Assembly (NCBI RefSeq): GCF_019263595.1
Contig: NZ_JADQDD010000004.1
Location: forward strand, 1-56,196
Reading direction: 5' to 3'
Origin: Pseudonocardia sp. KRD291
GTDB lineage: Bacteria > Actinomycetota > Actinomycetes > Mycobacteriales > Pseudonocardiaceae
DNA: 56,196 nt
The position numbers and the translations under genes were made by a program. Shown piece by piece: positions 17,000-24,972 of the stretch. The stretch's first letter is position 1. The number at the start of each line of letters is the position of its first letter. The notes beneath the pieces are model-generated. The model made no database searches and was not told the origin of the DNA. It worked only from the letters and a program-made list of their open reading frames with translations.

Positions 17000-17929
17000 T
17001 CAGACGTTCGGCTCGCGCGCGGCGTCGCGCAGGAACGTCAGCGCCAGGTCGGCGAAGGCGTCGGCGCGCTCGATCTGCGGCATGTGACCGCAGCGGGCGA
17101 ACACGTGCGAGCGGGCGTGCGGGATCGCCGCGAGCGCCGCGCGCAGGTGGTGGCCGGGGAGGATGATGTCCCGCTCGCCCCACACGGCGAGCGTCGGGCG
17201 GGGGCGCCGGGCGACCTCGGCGAGCAGCGCCGCCCGCCACTGCGGACGCACGCCGCGCACGGTCCCGAGCTCCCTGGCGATGTCGGCGAACACGGCGGCC
17301 TGGTCGGCCCGGGCGGCGACCTCGAGGGCGAACGAGACCCGCTCCTCGGTGACGAACGCGTCGTCGAGGAAGATCGCCCGCTCGGTCCGGCGGGCGGCCG
17401 CGCGGTCGATCCGGGTGAGCAGCCGGGCGCCGACGAACGGGATGCCCAGCACCCGCAACGCCACCGTGACCTCGGAACCGAAGCCCGCGGCGTCGACCAG
17501 GGTCAGCGTGGCGACCCGCTCCGGGGCCCGGGTGAGCACCAGCATCGCCACCGCGCCGCCGAGCGAGTTGCCCATCAGGTGCACAGGGCGTCGCTCGCCG
17601 ATCGCGTCCAGCACCCCGACGGCGCCGTCGGCGAGCTGCTCGAACGTCGCCGGGCCGGGCAGCCGGTCGGACAGGCCGAACCCGGCCAGGTCGGTGCTGA
17701 TCACGCGGTGGGTACCGGAGAGGCGCTCGTGCTGGGCGTCCCAGTCCTCCAGGCTGCGCCCGATGCCGTGCAGCAGCAGGACCGGGGGCGCCGCCGGGTC
17801 GCCGCTGGTGCGGACCCGGATCCGGGCACCGCGCACGGTGACGGTCGCGAGGTCACCGGGCGGCGACGGGTGGGTCGGCGGCGCCGGAGCACCCGCGGTG
17901 AGCGGGCCCCGGGAGGTGCCGGTCGTCAT
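17000..17929 (-). CDS. alpha/beta fold hydrolase
   Basis: 309 residues with the complete catalytic triad of the family: nucleophile Ser122 in GNSLGG, Asp254 in WGERD, His282 in CGHMPQIE, plus the oxyanion-hole LLHGIG (53-58). The first 28 residues are a Pro/Gly-rich leader. Its ATG overlaps the stop of the SDR gene by 4 bases, making it the third gene of the monooxygenase-SDR-hydrolase operon. An esterase that hydrolyses the ester made by the monooxygenase is the obvious role, but that is inferred from operon logic. Confidence 0.9.
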   Translation of the reverse strand: MTTGTSRGPLTAGAPAPPTHPSPPGDLATVTVRGARIRVRTSGDPAAPPVLLLHGIGRSLEDWDAQHERLSGTHRVISTDLAGFGLSDRLPGPATFEQLADGAVGVLDAIGERRPVHLMGNSLGGAVAMLVLTRAPERVATLTLVDAAGFGSEVTVALRVLGIPFVGARLLTRIDRAAARRTERAIFLDDAFVTEERVSFALEVAARADQAAVFADIARELGTVRGVRPQWRAALLAEVARRPRPTLAVWGERDIILPGHHLRAALAAIPHARSHVFARCGHMPQIERADAFADLALTFLRDAAREPNV

Positions 17930-18807
17930 CGCCGTGCCGCCCCCGCGCCGGACGGGAGCTTCTTCTGCGCCGCGCCGGCCGCGCCGACCAGGCGGGAGAA
18001 CACCGTCACGCTGTTGGCCGGGAACAACCGAGCCAGCACGTCCGGGATCTTCGCGCTCATCCCGATCAGCACCCGCGCGCGGCGGTGCTCGATCCCGTCG
18101 ATGATCTGCTCGGCGGCCTTCTCCGGCGGGATCGTGAGCAGCTTGGCGAAGTCGCGCTTGCCCTGCTCCGCCTCGTCGGCCGGGATGTTCACCCCGACCC
18201 GGGCGTCGGAGGCGATCCGGGTCTTGATCCCGCCCGGGTGCACGGTGGTGACGCCGGTGCCGCCCTGGGCCAGCTCGCTGCGCAGCACCTCGGAGAACCC
18301 GCGGATGCCGAACTTGCTCGCGCAGTACGCCGACTGCCCGGGCGGGGCGATCAGGCCGAACAGGCTCGACACGTTGACCAGGTGTCCGCCCGGCTGCGCG
18401 GTCAGGGCCGGCAGCAGGTGGTGGGTCAGCCGGACCGGGGCGTGGAAGTTGATGTCCATGACCCAGTCGAACTCGTCGAGCGTGAGCCGGGAGAAGTCGC
18501 CGCCGAGCGCGACGCCGGCGTTGTTGACCAGCAGCGTGATCTGCGGGTGCTCGGCCAGGATCTGCTGCGCGGCGGCGTCCAGGGCGGTCCGGTCGGCCAG
18601 GTCCACGACCAGCGTGGACACCGACAGGCCGGGGTGGCGGCCGCGGATCGTCGAGGCGACGGCGTCCAGGCGCCCGCCGTCGCGGTCGAGCAGGACCAGG
18701 TTGCTGCCGCGCACGGCCAGGCCGTACGCGAGGTTCTCGCCGATGCCACTGGCGGCGCCGGTCACCACGGCGGTGCCCTCGGCGAAGCGGTACGGGTTCG
18801 TGCTCAC
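17926..18807 (-). CDS. short-chain dehydrogenase/reductase (SDR)
   Basis: 293 residues. Cofactor motif TGAASGIG (16-23), NNAG (95-98), catalytic Ser147 and Y161-xxx-K165 (YCASK) are all present, so this is an active classical SDR. Length and the C-terminal tail resemble the mycobacterial SDRs that accompany EthA-like monooxygenases. The GTG start (18807) overlaps the monooxygenase stop (GTGA) and its own stop overlaps the hydrolase ATG, giving tight translational coupling. It probably interconverts an alcohol and the ketone used by the monooxygenase. Confidence 0.92.
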   Translation of the reverse strand: MSTNPYRFAEGTAVVTGAASGIGENLAYGLAVRGSNLVLLDRDGGRLDAVASTIRGRHPGLSVSTLVVDLADRTALDAAAQQILAEHPQITLLVNNAGVALGGDFSRLTLDEFDWVMDINFHAPVRLTHHLLPALTAQPGGHLVNVSSLFGLIAPPGQSAYCASKFGIRGFSEVLRSELAQGGTGVTTVHPGGIKTRIASDARVGVNIPADEAEQGKRDFAKLLTIPPEKAAEQIIDGIEHRRARVLIGMSAKIPDVLARLFPANSVTVFSRLVGAAGAAQKKLPSGAGAARR

Positions 18808-20405
18808 GATGCGAGCTCCTTTGCCCCGTGCTCGGTCGACGTCCTCGGGAGGTCGACGAGCCGGGTGAACGACATGTCGCGGGTCAGGTCGCCGCGGTTC
18901 ATGCCGACGGCGTCGAGGAAGAAGTTCTGGCGCAGGCGCCACGGGTCGTTCTCGCCCTGCTTGGGGAACTTCGACACCGAGCGCTGCACGTACCCGGACT
19001 TGAGGTCGAGCAGCGGGCGGTCGGGCTTCTGGTCCGGGCGCGGGGTGGCGATCGCGTAGCCCTTGCGGTCCATGTGGGCGAGCAGTCGGGGCACGTAACG
19101 CGAGACCAGGTCCGCGCGCAGCGTCCAGGAGGCGTTGACGTAGCCGATGCACAGCGCCAGGTTCGGGATGCCGGACAGCATCAGGCCGCGGTAGGCGACG
19201 GTGTCACCCAGGTCGACCTGCGCGCCGTCGACGAACACCTCCATCCCGCCGAGGGGCTGCAGCGTCAGGCCGGTCGCCGAGACGATCACGTCGGCGGCGA
19301 TCTCCTCGCCGGAGCGCAGCCGGATGCCGGTCGGGGTGATCCGGTCGATGTGGTCGGTGACCACCGACGCCTTCCCGTGGCGGATCGACGTGAAGAAGTC
19401 CCCCTCGGGGACGACGCACAGGCGCTGGTCCCAGGGCTCGTAGGACGGCGTGAAGTGCTCGTCGACGGCCTTCTCGTCCTTGAGGAACTTCAGGGCCAGC
19501 CCGCGCAGGATCTTCTTCACACGCTCCGGGCGGCGCCGGGCGAGCTGGTAGAACGCCTGGGTCAGCGTGACGTACTGGGCGCGCAGCAGGTGGTGCGCGA
19601 GCTTCGCCGGCAGGTACTTCCGCAGCGCGTCGGCGGACGGGTCGGTGCTGGGCAGCACCGTCAGGTAGGACGGCGAGCGCTGCAGCATCGTCACGTGCCC
19701 GGCCTTCTCGGCCATCGCCGGGATCAGCGTGACGGCGGTCGCGCCGCTGCCGATCACCACCACGTTCTTCCCGGCGTAGTCCAGGTCCTGCGGCCAGAAC
19801 TGCGGGTGCACCCACTGCCCGGTGAAGTCCTCGCGGCCCTCGAACTCGGGCTGGTAGCCCTCGTCGTAGTTGTAGTAGCCCGAGCACATGTACAGGAACG
19901 AGCAGGTGTAGGTCTTCGGGCCGTCCGCGGTGCGGGTCTCGACCGTCCAGCGGGCGGTCGCGGTGTCCCAGGAGGAGCGCACGACCTTGGTGCCGAACCG
20001 GATGTGCGGCCGGATGCCGCCCTCGTCCGCGGTGTCGGAGATGTAGTGCCGGATGCTCTCGCCCGAGGCCATCGACTTGCGCTCACGCCACGGGCGGAAC
20101 GGGTAGGCCAGGGTGAACATGTCCGAGTCCGAGCGGACCCCCGGGTAGCGGAACAGGTCCCAGGTGCCGCCGATGTTGTCGCGGCCCTCGAGGATCGCGT
20201 AGCTCTTGCCCGGCAGTTCCTGCTGCAGGCGCCAGGCCGCGCCGACACCGGAGAGCCCCGCCCCCACGATCAGCACGTCGAGGTGCTCGGCGCCCGGCCC
20301 GCCGGTGCCGGACGCCTGCGTGGGCGGCGGCTGGCTCGACGACTGCTGGCTCGACGACTGCTGGGTCGACGGCTTCGGGGTGGACGGCTGCTGGGTGCTC
20401 GTCAT
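18804..20405 (-). CDS. ethA: EthA-like FAD-containing Baeyer-Villiger monooxygenase
   Basis: 533 residues. After a 40-residue Ser/Gln/Pro-rich leader it aligns by eye along its length with mycobacterial EthA: EHLDVLIVGAGLSGVGAAW, GGTWDLFRYPGVRSDSDM, FLYMCSGYYNYDEGY and PWDQRLCVVPEGD. Motifs: FAD GAGLSG (48-53), BVMO fingerprint F194-x-G-xxx-H200-xxx-WP (204-205), NADPH GSGATA (219-224). EthA oxidises ketones and also activates ethionamide in M. tuberculosis. The start has GGAGG 8 bases upstream. First gene of an operon with an SDR and hydrolase; divergent from an AraC regulator rather than the TetR EthR found in mycobacteria. Confidence 0.93.
   Translation of the reverse strand: MTSTQQPSTPKPSTQQSSSQQSSSQPPPTQASGTGGPGAEHLDVLIVGAGLSGVGAAWRLQQELPGKSYAILEGRDNIGGTWDLFRYPGVRSDSDMFTLAYPFRPWRERKSMASGESIRHYISDTADEGGIRPHIRFGTKVVRSSWDTATARWTVETRTADGPKTYTCSFLYMCSGYYNYDEGYQPEFEGREDFTGQWVHPQFWPQDLDYAGKNVVVIGSGATAVTLIPAMAEKAGHVTMLQRSPSYLTVLPSTDPSADALRKYLPAKLAHHLLRAQYVTLTQAFYQLARRRPERVKKILRGLALKFLKDEKAVDEHFTPSYEPWDQRLCVVPEGDFFTSIRHGKASVVTDHIDRITPTGIRLRSGEEIAADVIVSATGLTLQPLGGMEVFVDGAQVDLGDTVAYRGLMLSGIPNLALCIGYVNASWTLRADLVSRYVPRLLAHMDRKGYAIATPRPDQKPDRPLLDLKSGYVQRSVSKFPKQGENDPWRLRQNFFLDAVGMNRGDLTRDMSFTRLVDLPRTSTEHGAKELAS
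20331..20390 (-). repeat. 15-bp tandem repeats in the EthA-like leader
   Basis: On the plus strand CTGGCTCGACGACTG occurs twice in tandem (20331-20345, 20346-20360), followed by two degenerate units. They encode the Ser-Ser-Gln-Gln repeats of the N-terminal leader, which is outside the conserved enzyme, so copy number may be free to vary. Confidence 0.75.
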
Positions 20406-20478
20406 GTTCGGCCTCCTTCGGCGACGACGGCGTCAGCGAATCTGATCACGAGTATGGCCCGCGCGCAGCGACCGGTAC

Positions 20479-20506
20479 TTGACCGAGCGCGACACTAATT
20501 TACTCT
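20479..20506 (+). promoter_or_regulatory. promoter of a leaderless AraC-family gene
   Basis: TTGACC (20479-20484), a 16-base spacer, TACTCT (20501-20506), then 8 bases to the ATG at 20515. No ribosome-binding site precedes the ATG, so transcription probably starts at or within a base or two of the start codon, giving a leaderless mRNA as is common in actinobacteria. Confidence 0.6.
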
Positions 20507-20514
20507 GACGCGAC

Positions 20515-21597
20515 ATGGCGTCGATGATCCGGGCGGCCGCGCTGCGCGGTCTCACCCCGCTGGTGGACTCGCTCGGCGGGGACGGCGCGGCGCTGCTGGC
20601 CCGCTTCCGGGTGCCGCCCGGCGCCGTCGACCCGGTCCCCGTCGACCCGGCCGCCGGCGACGCCACCGAGCACGGCGACGCCACCGACCCCGGGGGTCCG
20701 GACGCTCCCGACGTCCTGATCCGCTCCGCCACGGCCGGGCGGATCCTGGAGACCGCCGCCGCCGAGCTCGACTGCCCGGACCTGGGACTGCGCCTGGCCG
20801 AGCACCAGGGACCCGACGTGCTCGGCCCCCTCGCGGTGGCGGTGGAGAACTCGGCGACGATGGGGGAGGCGCTCGACTGCGCGTCGCGGTTCCTGTTCGT
20901 GCACAGCCCGGCGCTGCGGGTCTCCCGGATCGACGACCCGGAGGGCGCGCCCGGCGTGATGGGCCTGCTCTACGGCAGCACCGAGCCCGACCCGCCGCCC
21001 CCGCAGGCCGTCGACCTCGGGCTGGGCGTGTTCCACCGGATCGTGCTCGTCCTCGGCGGCGGACCGTACGGCCTGCGCTCGGCGCACCTGCCGCACCCGC
21101 CGCTGGCCCCGGTCTCGCGCTACCGCGAGTTCTTCGGCACCGACGTCCGGTTCGAACGCGACGCCGCGGTGCTGCGGGTGCCCTCCGAGCTCGCGTCCCG
21201 CCCGATGCACGGCGGGGACGAGACGGTGCGCGCGATCGCGATCGACTACCTGGAGAACCACTTCGACCGCCCCGGCCGCACGGTCACCGACCGGGTCCGG
21301 ACCGCCCTGGTCCGCTCCCTGGGCACCTCACCGGCGCGGATCCCGTCGGTCGCGCGGCTGCTCCGGATGCACCCGCGCACGCTGCAGCGCCACCTCGCGG
21401 CCGAGGGGACGACGTTCGAGACCGTGCTCGACGAGGTCCGCCGGGAGGCCGCGCACCGGTTGATCACCCGCTCCGACCTGCCGTTCTCGCAGGTGACGGC
21501 GATGATCGGGCTGGCCGAGCAGTCCGCGCTGACCCGGGCGTCGCGGCGCTGGTTCGGCGACACCCCGCGGGCGGTGCGCCGGGCCGCCGGGCCGTAG
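20515..21597 (+). CDS. AraC family transcriptional regulator
   Basis: 360 residues. The C-terminal third has the double helix-turn-helix of AraC/XylS proteins (SVARLLRMHPRTLQRHLAAE ... FSQVTAMIGLAEQSALTRAS ... FGDTPRAVRR, about 275-355). The N-terminal part (about 20-230) resembles the arabinose-binding-like domain PF12625 of OruR/ArgR-type regulators. An acidic low-complexity insert lies at about 43-62. Divergent from the EthA-like operon and 110 bases upstream of an enoyl-CoA hydratase set, so it may control either; the 109-base divergent gap makes the EthA-like operon the better candidate. Confidence 0.9.
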   Translation: MASMIRAAALRGLTPLVDSLGGDGAALLARFRVPPGAVDPVPVDPAAGDATEHGDATDPGGPDAPDVLIRSATAGRILETAAAELDCPDLGLRLAEHQGPDVLGPLAVAVENSATMGEALDCASRFLFVHSPALRVSRIDDPEGAPGVMGLLYGSTEPDPPPPQAVDLGLGVFHRIVLVLGGGPYGLRSAHLPHPPLAPVSRYREFFGTDVRFERDAAVLRVPSELASRPMHGGDETVRAIAIDYLENHFDRPGRTVTDRVRTALVRSLGTSPARIPSVARLLRMHPRTLQRHLAAEGTTFETVLDEVRREAAHRLITRSDLPFSQVTAMIGLAEQSALTRASRRWFGDTPRAVRRAAGP

Positions 21598-21707
21598 CCC
21601 GTCCGGCCCGGAGATCACCGGCCGGGACGTGACGGGCGCCCACGGCGGGTGGCAGTGTGATCGGCGGGCGAGGAGGCCGCGCCCGCCGAACGACCCCGGA
21701 GGTGCGT

Positions 21708-22514
21708 GTGGGTGAGGAACCGGTGCTGCTCACGCACCGCGACGGCGGCGCCCTGACCCTCACGCTGAACCGCCCGCACCGGCGCAACGCCATCGACGGC
21801 GAGCTCTGGGAGGCGCTGCGCGCGGCGTTCGTCGACGCGCGGCACGACGCGTCCGTGCGGGCCGTGGTGCTCGCCGGCGCGCCCGGGGCGTTCTGCGCCG
21901 GGGCCGACCTCGGCTCGCAGCCCGACGGGCACCCGCTCGTGACCATGCACCGGGTCAACGAGGTCGCGCTGGCCCTGCACGAGCTGAGCGTGCCGACGGT
22001 GGCGAAGGTGGACGGGGTGGCCGTCGGCGCCGGCTGGAACCTGGCGCTGGGCTGCGACCTCGTCGTCGCCACGCCGCAGGCCCGGTTCTCCCAGATCTTC
22101 GCCCGCCGCGGGCTGTCGCTGGACTTCGGCGGGTCCTGGCTGCTGCCGCGCCTGGTCGGGATGCAGCAGGCCAAGCGGCTCGCGCTGCTCGCGGAGATGG
22201 TCTCGGCGGAGGAGGCGCGCGACCTCGGCCTGGTCACCTGGCTGGTCGGGGCCGACGAGGTGGACGCGTTCGTCGACGACCTCGCCGCCCGGCTGGCGGC
22301 CGGCCCGCCGATCGCGCTGGCCGAGACGAAGGCGCTGCTGGAGAGCGGCTCGTCGTCGACGATGCGCGAGGCGTTGACCGCGGAGGCTCGGGCGCAGACG
22401 ATCAACCGCGGGACGGACGCACCGGCGGCGCTGCGCGCGTTCGTCGACCGGGTGGAGCCGGAGTTCACCGGTACCTGGGTCGTGGACGGCACGAACGCAC
22501 GGAGGGACCCATGA
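21708..22514 (+). CDS. enoyl-CoA hydratase/isomerase family protein
   Basis: 268 residues of crotonase fold. Seen: LTLTLNRPHRRNAID near the N-terminus, the oxyanion-hole stretches VLAGAPGAFCAGADLGS and VAKVDGVAVGAGWNLALGCDLVVA, and LPRLVGMQQAKRLALLAE. The usual second catalytic Glu position is occupied in SLDFGGSW, so hydratase versus isomerase activity is uncertain. GTG 21708 was chosen for the GGAGG at 21698-21702. The stop overlaps the next ATG (ATGA). It starts a beta-oxidation set of hydratase plus two acyl-CoA dehydrogenases. Confidence 0.9.
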   Translation: MGEEPVLLTHRDGGALTLTLNRPHRRNAIDGELWEALRAAFVDARHDASVRAVVLAGAPGAFCAGADLGSQPDGHPLVTMHRVNEVALALHELSVPTVAKVDGVAVGAGWNLALGCDLVVATPQARFSQIFARRGLSLDFGGSWLLPRLVGMQQAKRLALLAEMVSAEEARDLGLVTWLVGADEVDAFVDDLAARLAAGPPIALAETKALLESGSSSTMREALTAEARAQTINRGTDAPAALRAFVDRVEPEFTGTWVVDGTNARRDP

Positions 22515-23746
22515 CGACCACTGCCGAGGACCGGCTGCACGAGTACCGGCGGACCCTGCGGGCCTGGCTGGCCGGGCACGTGCCGGAGAACCCGACCGGC
22601 GACGTCGAGGAGGCGAAGGCGTTCCAGGCCGCCCTGCACGACGCCGGCTACTCCGGGATCACCTGGCCCGCCGGGTCCGGTGGTCAGGGCCTCGGGCCCG
22701 CCGAGCAGCAGATCTTCGCCGAGGAGGCCGCGGCGTTCGAGATGCCGGTGCGTCCCTTCCTGATCGGGATGGGCATGTGCGGGCCGACGATCGTCGACCT
22801 CGGGACCGACGAGCAGAAGCGCCGCTACCTGCCGCCGCTGCTGCGCGGCGAGGAGATCTGGTGCCAGCTGTTCTCCGAGCCCGGCGCCGGGTCCGACGTC
22901 GCCGGCCTGCAGTGCAGGGCCGTCGCCGACGGTGACGGCTGGGTGCTGACGGGTGCGAAGGTGTGGACGTCGAACGCGCAGTGGGCCGACTACGGCGCGA
23001 TCCTCGCCCGCACCGACCCGGACCGGCCCAAGCACGGCGGCATCACGATGTTCGTCGTCGACATGCGCGCCCCGGGGCTGACCGTGCGCCCGCTGGTCGA
23101 CATGACCGGCGGCGCACCGTTCAACGAGGTCTACCTCGACGGCGTCCGGGTCGGTCCGGACGACGTCCTGGGGCAGGTCAACGCCGGCTGGGCGGCCGCG
23201 GTCACCATGCTCGGGCACGAGCGCGTCACGATCTCCGGGCTGCGCCAGAAGCGCAGCAGCGGGCTGACGTTCGAGGCGCTGGCCGATCTGGGCCGCCGGC
23301 ACGGCACCGACCCGGTCGCCCGCGACCGCCTCGCCGACCTCTACGCCCACCAGCGGGTGCTCGAGCTGTTCAACGCCCGGATGCGCCAGGAGACCGTCGC
23401 CGGTGCCGCCCCCGGCTCGCGGGGCTCGGTCGGCAAGCTGGCCGGGGCGATGCTGCTGCGCCGCGCGGTGGACACCGCAGGGCACCTGGCCGGCGCGAAC
23501 ATGGTGGCCTGGGAGGACGGCGACACCGGCGCCGCGAGCCTGGAGCTGGGGACCAACTCGACCCCGGCCTCGAACATCGCCGGCGGCACGAACGAGATCC
23601 AGCGCGGCATCATCGGCGACCGGATCCTCGGCCTGCCCCGCGAGCCGCAGGTCGACCGGGGCGTCGCGTTCCGCGATCTCACGGTGGGGACCCAGACCTC
23701 GGCGGCAGAGACCTCGTCCGAGCAGACACCGAAGGGCGGGAGCTGA
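22511..23746 (+). CDS. acyl-CoA dehydrogenase, FAD-binding type
   Basis: 411 residues. Contains the substrate/FAD signature LFSEPGAGSDVAGLQ (about 118-132) with VLTGAKVWTSNAQ downstream, and the C-terminal GGTNEIQRGIIGDRILGLPRE dimer/FAD-contacting region. It is coupled by an ATGA overlap to the enoyl-CoA hydratase and lies one base before a second, shorter acyl-CoA dehydrogenase. Adjacent unequal pairs like this form alpha2-beta2 enzymes in mycobacterial steroid side-chain catabolism (FadE pairs), so this is likely one subunit of a heteromer. Confidence 0.92.
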   Translation: MTTTAEDRLHEYRRTLRAWLAGHVPENPTGDVEEAKAFQAALHDAGYSGITWPAGSGGQGLGPAEQQIFAEEAAAFEMPVRPFLIGMGMCGPTIVDLGTDEQKRRYLPPLLRGEEIWCQLFSEPGAGSDVAGLQCRAVADGDGWVLTGAKVWTSNAQWADYGAILARTDPDRPKHGGITMFVVDMRAPGLTVRPLVDMTGGAPFNEVYLDGVRVGPDDVLGQVNAGWAAAVTMLGHERVTISGLRQKRSSGLTFEALADLGRRHGTDPVARDRLADLYAHQRVLELFNARMRQETVAGAAPGSRGSVGKLAGAMLLRRAVDTAGHLAGANMVAWEDGDTGAASLELGTNSTPASNIAGGTNEIQRGIIGDRILGLPREPQVDRGVAFRDLTVGTQTSAAETSSEQTPKGGS

Positions 23747-23747
23747 G

Positions 23748-24860
23748 ATGGACCTGGTCCTGACCTCCGAGCAGCAGGAGCTGCGCGCCGCGGTGCGCGA
23801 CCTGCTCACCGACCACGCCGACTCGGCGAGGGTCCGCACGGCGATGGACAGCGACACCGGCCACGACGCCGAGCTGTGGCGGCGCCTGGGCACCGACCTG
23901 GGTGTGCTCGGCCTCGCGGTCCCGGAGGAGCTGGGTGGCGCCGGGGCCGGGCACGTGGAGCGCTCGGTCCTGGCCGCCGAGCTGGGGCGCGCGCTCGTCC
24001 CGTCGCCGTTCCTGGCCTCGGCGGTGTTCGTGCTGGACACCCTGCTGGCACTGCCGGCCCAGCCGGCCCGCGACGAGCTGGCGGCGGCGCTGGCGTCGGG
24101 GGAGCGGATCGCGGCGCTCGCCGTCGCCGAGGACGGGGCCGGGGTGTTCGACCCGGGCCCCTCGGCCACCCGCGCGACCCGCTCCGGGGACGGCTGGAGG
24201 ATCGAGGGCCGCAAGAGTCCGGTGCTGTCCGGGGAGGTCGCCGACGTGCTCGTCGTGCACGCGGTCACCGACGACGGCCCGGCGCTGTTCCTGGTCGAGG
24301 CCGGGGCCTCGGGCCTGACCCGCGCCCGCCTGGCCTCGATCGACCCGACCCGTCGGCTGGCCCGGATCGACCTGGCCGGCACACCCGCGACCCGCCTCGA
24401 CGGCGACGCCGCCGCGGCGCTGTCCGCGGCGGGCGACCGGGGCGCCGTCGCACTGGCCGCGGAGCAGACCGCCGGCATCGAGCGGGCGATGGAGCTGACC
24501 GTCGAGTACGCGAAGATCCGGGTGCAGTTCGGCCGGCCGATCGGGTCGTACCAGGCGGTCAAGCACGGGTGCGCGGACATGTACGCGGCGTGGGAGCAGT
24601 CCGAGTCGGCCGTCCGCTACGCCGCCTGGGCCGCCGACCACGACCCCGGCGCGCTCCCGCTGGCCGCCGCGGTGGCAGGCGTCTACGTCGGCCCGCGGTA
24701 CTTCGAGGTGGCGACCGGGATGGTCCAGTACCACGGCGGCATCGGCTACACCTGGGAGCACGACGCGCACCTGTTCTACAAGCGCGCCAAGTCCGACGAG
24801 CTGCTCCTGGGCACCCCCGGCGCGCAACGCGCCCGCCTGGCCGGCCTGCTGAACATCTAG
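23748..24860 (+). CDS. acyl-CoA dehydrogenase, partner subunit
   Basis: 370 residues. Seen: N-terminal helical domain (TSEQQELRAAVRDLL), a shortened middle domain, KIRVQFGRPIGSYQAVKH, and GGIGYTWEHDAHLFYKRAK with the catalytic-position Glu. It lacks the SEPGAGSD signature present in the gene before it. That complementary loss is what is seen in heterotetrameric FadE pairs. ATG 23748 is 1 base after the upstream stop. A strong hairpin follows the stop codon. Confidence 0.9.
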   Translation: MDLVLTSEQQELRAAVRDLLTDHADSARVRTAMDSDTGHDAELWRRLGTDLGVLGLAVPEELGGAGAGHVERSVLAAELGRALVPSPFLASAVFVLDTLLALPAQPARDELAAALASGERIAALAVAEDGAGVFDPGPSATRATRSGDGWRIEGRKSPVLSGEVADVLVVHAVTDDGPALFLVEAGASGLTRARLASIDPTRRLARIDLAGTPATRLDGDAAAALSAAGDRGAVALAAEQTAGIERAMELTVEYAKIRVQFGRPIGSYQAVKHGCADMYAAWEQSESAVRYAAWAADHDPGALPLAAAVAGVYVGPRYFEVATGMVQYHGGIGYTWEHDAHLFYKRAKSDELLLGTPGAQRARLAGLLNI

Positions 24861-24872
24861 CGCTCCCGCACG

Positions 24873-24922
24873 CGAAACGGTGCCCCCGCACGCGTCATGT
24901 CACGTGCGAGGGCACCGTTTCG
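24873..24922. terminator. 20-bp stem hairpin between convergent genes
   Basis: Left arm 24873-24892 and right arm 24903-24922 pair over 20 positions with one mismatch (C-A) around a 10-base loop; outer ends are CGAAACGGTGCCC and GGGCACCGTTTCG. It starts 12 bases after the acyl-CoA dehydrogenase stop and faces the aldolase stop, fitting a two-way terminator. CCCGCACGCG also occurs twice around the left arm. Confidence 0.75.
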
Positions 24923-24972
24923 GATGCGGCGCCGGAATGCGGCGGCGGCGGTGGGCGGCGTCGGGGTGCGAG

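Noticed and set aside
20406-20514. A TetR/EthR regulator expected beside the EthA-like gene
   Set aside because: The divergent neighbour is an AraC-family protein; no TetR gene is present in the window.
21464-24580. A 1038-codon open frame on the minus strand opposite the acyl-CoA dehydrogenase set
   Set aside because: It is antisense to three clearly conserved genes, its product is low-complexity Ser/Ala/Arg with no motif, and long antisense frames are expected at this GC content.
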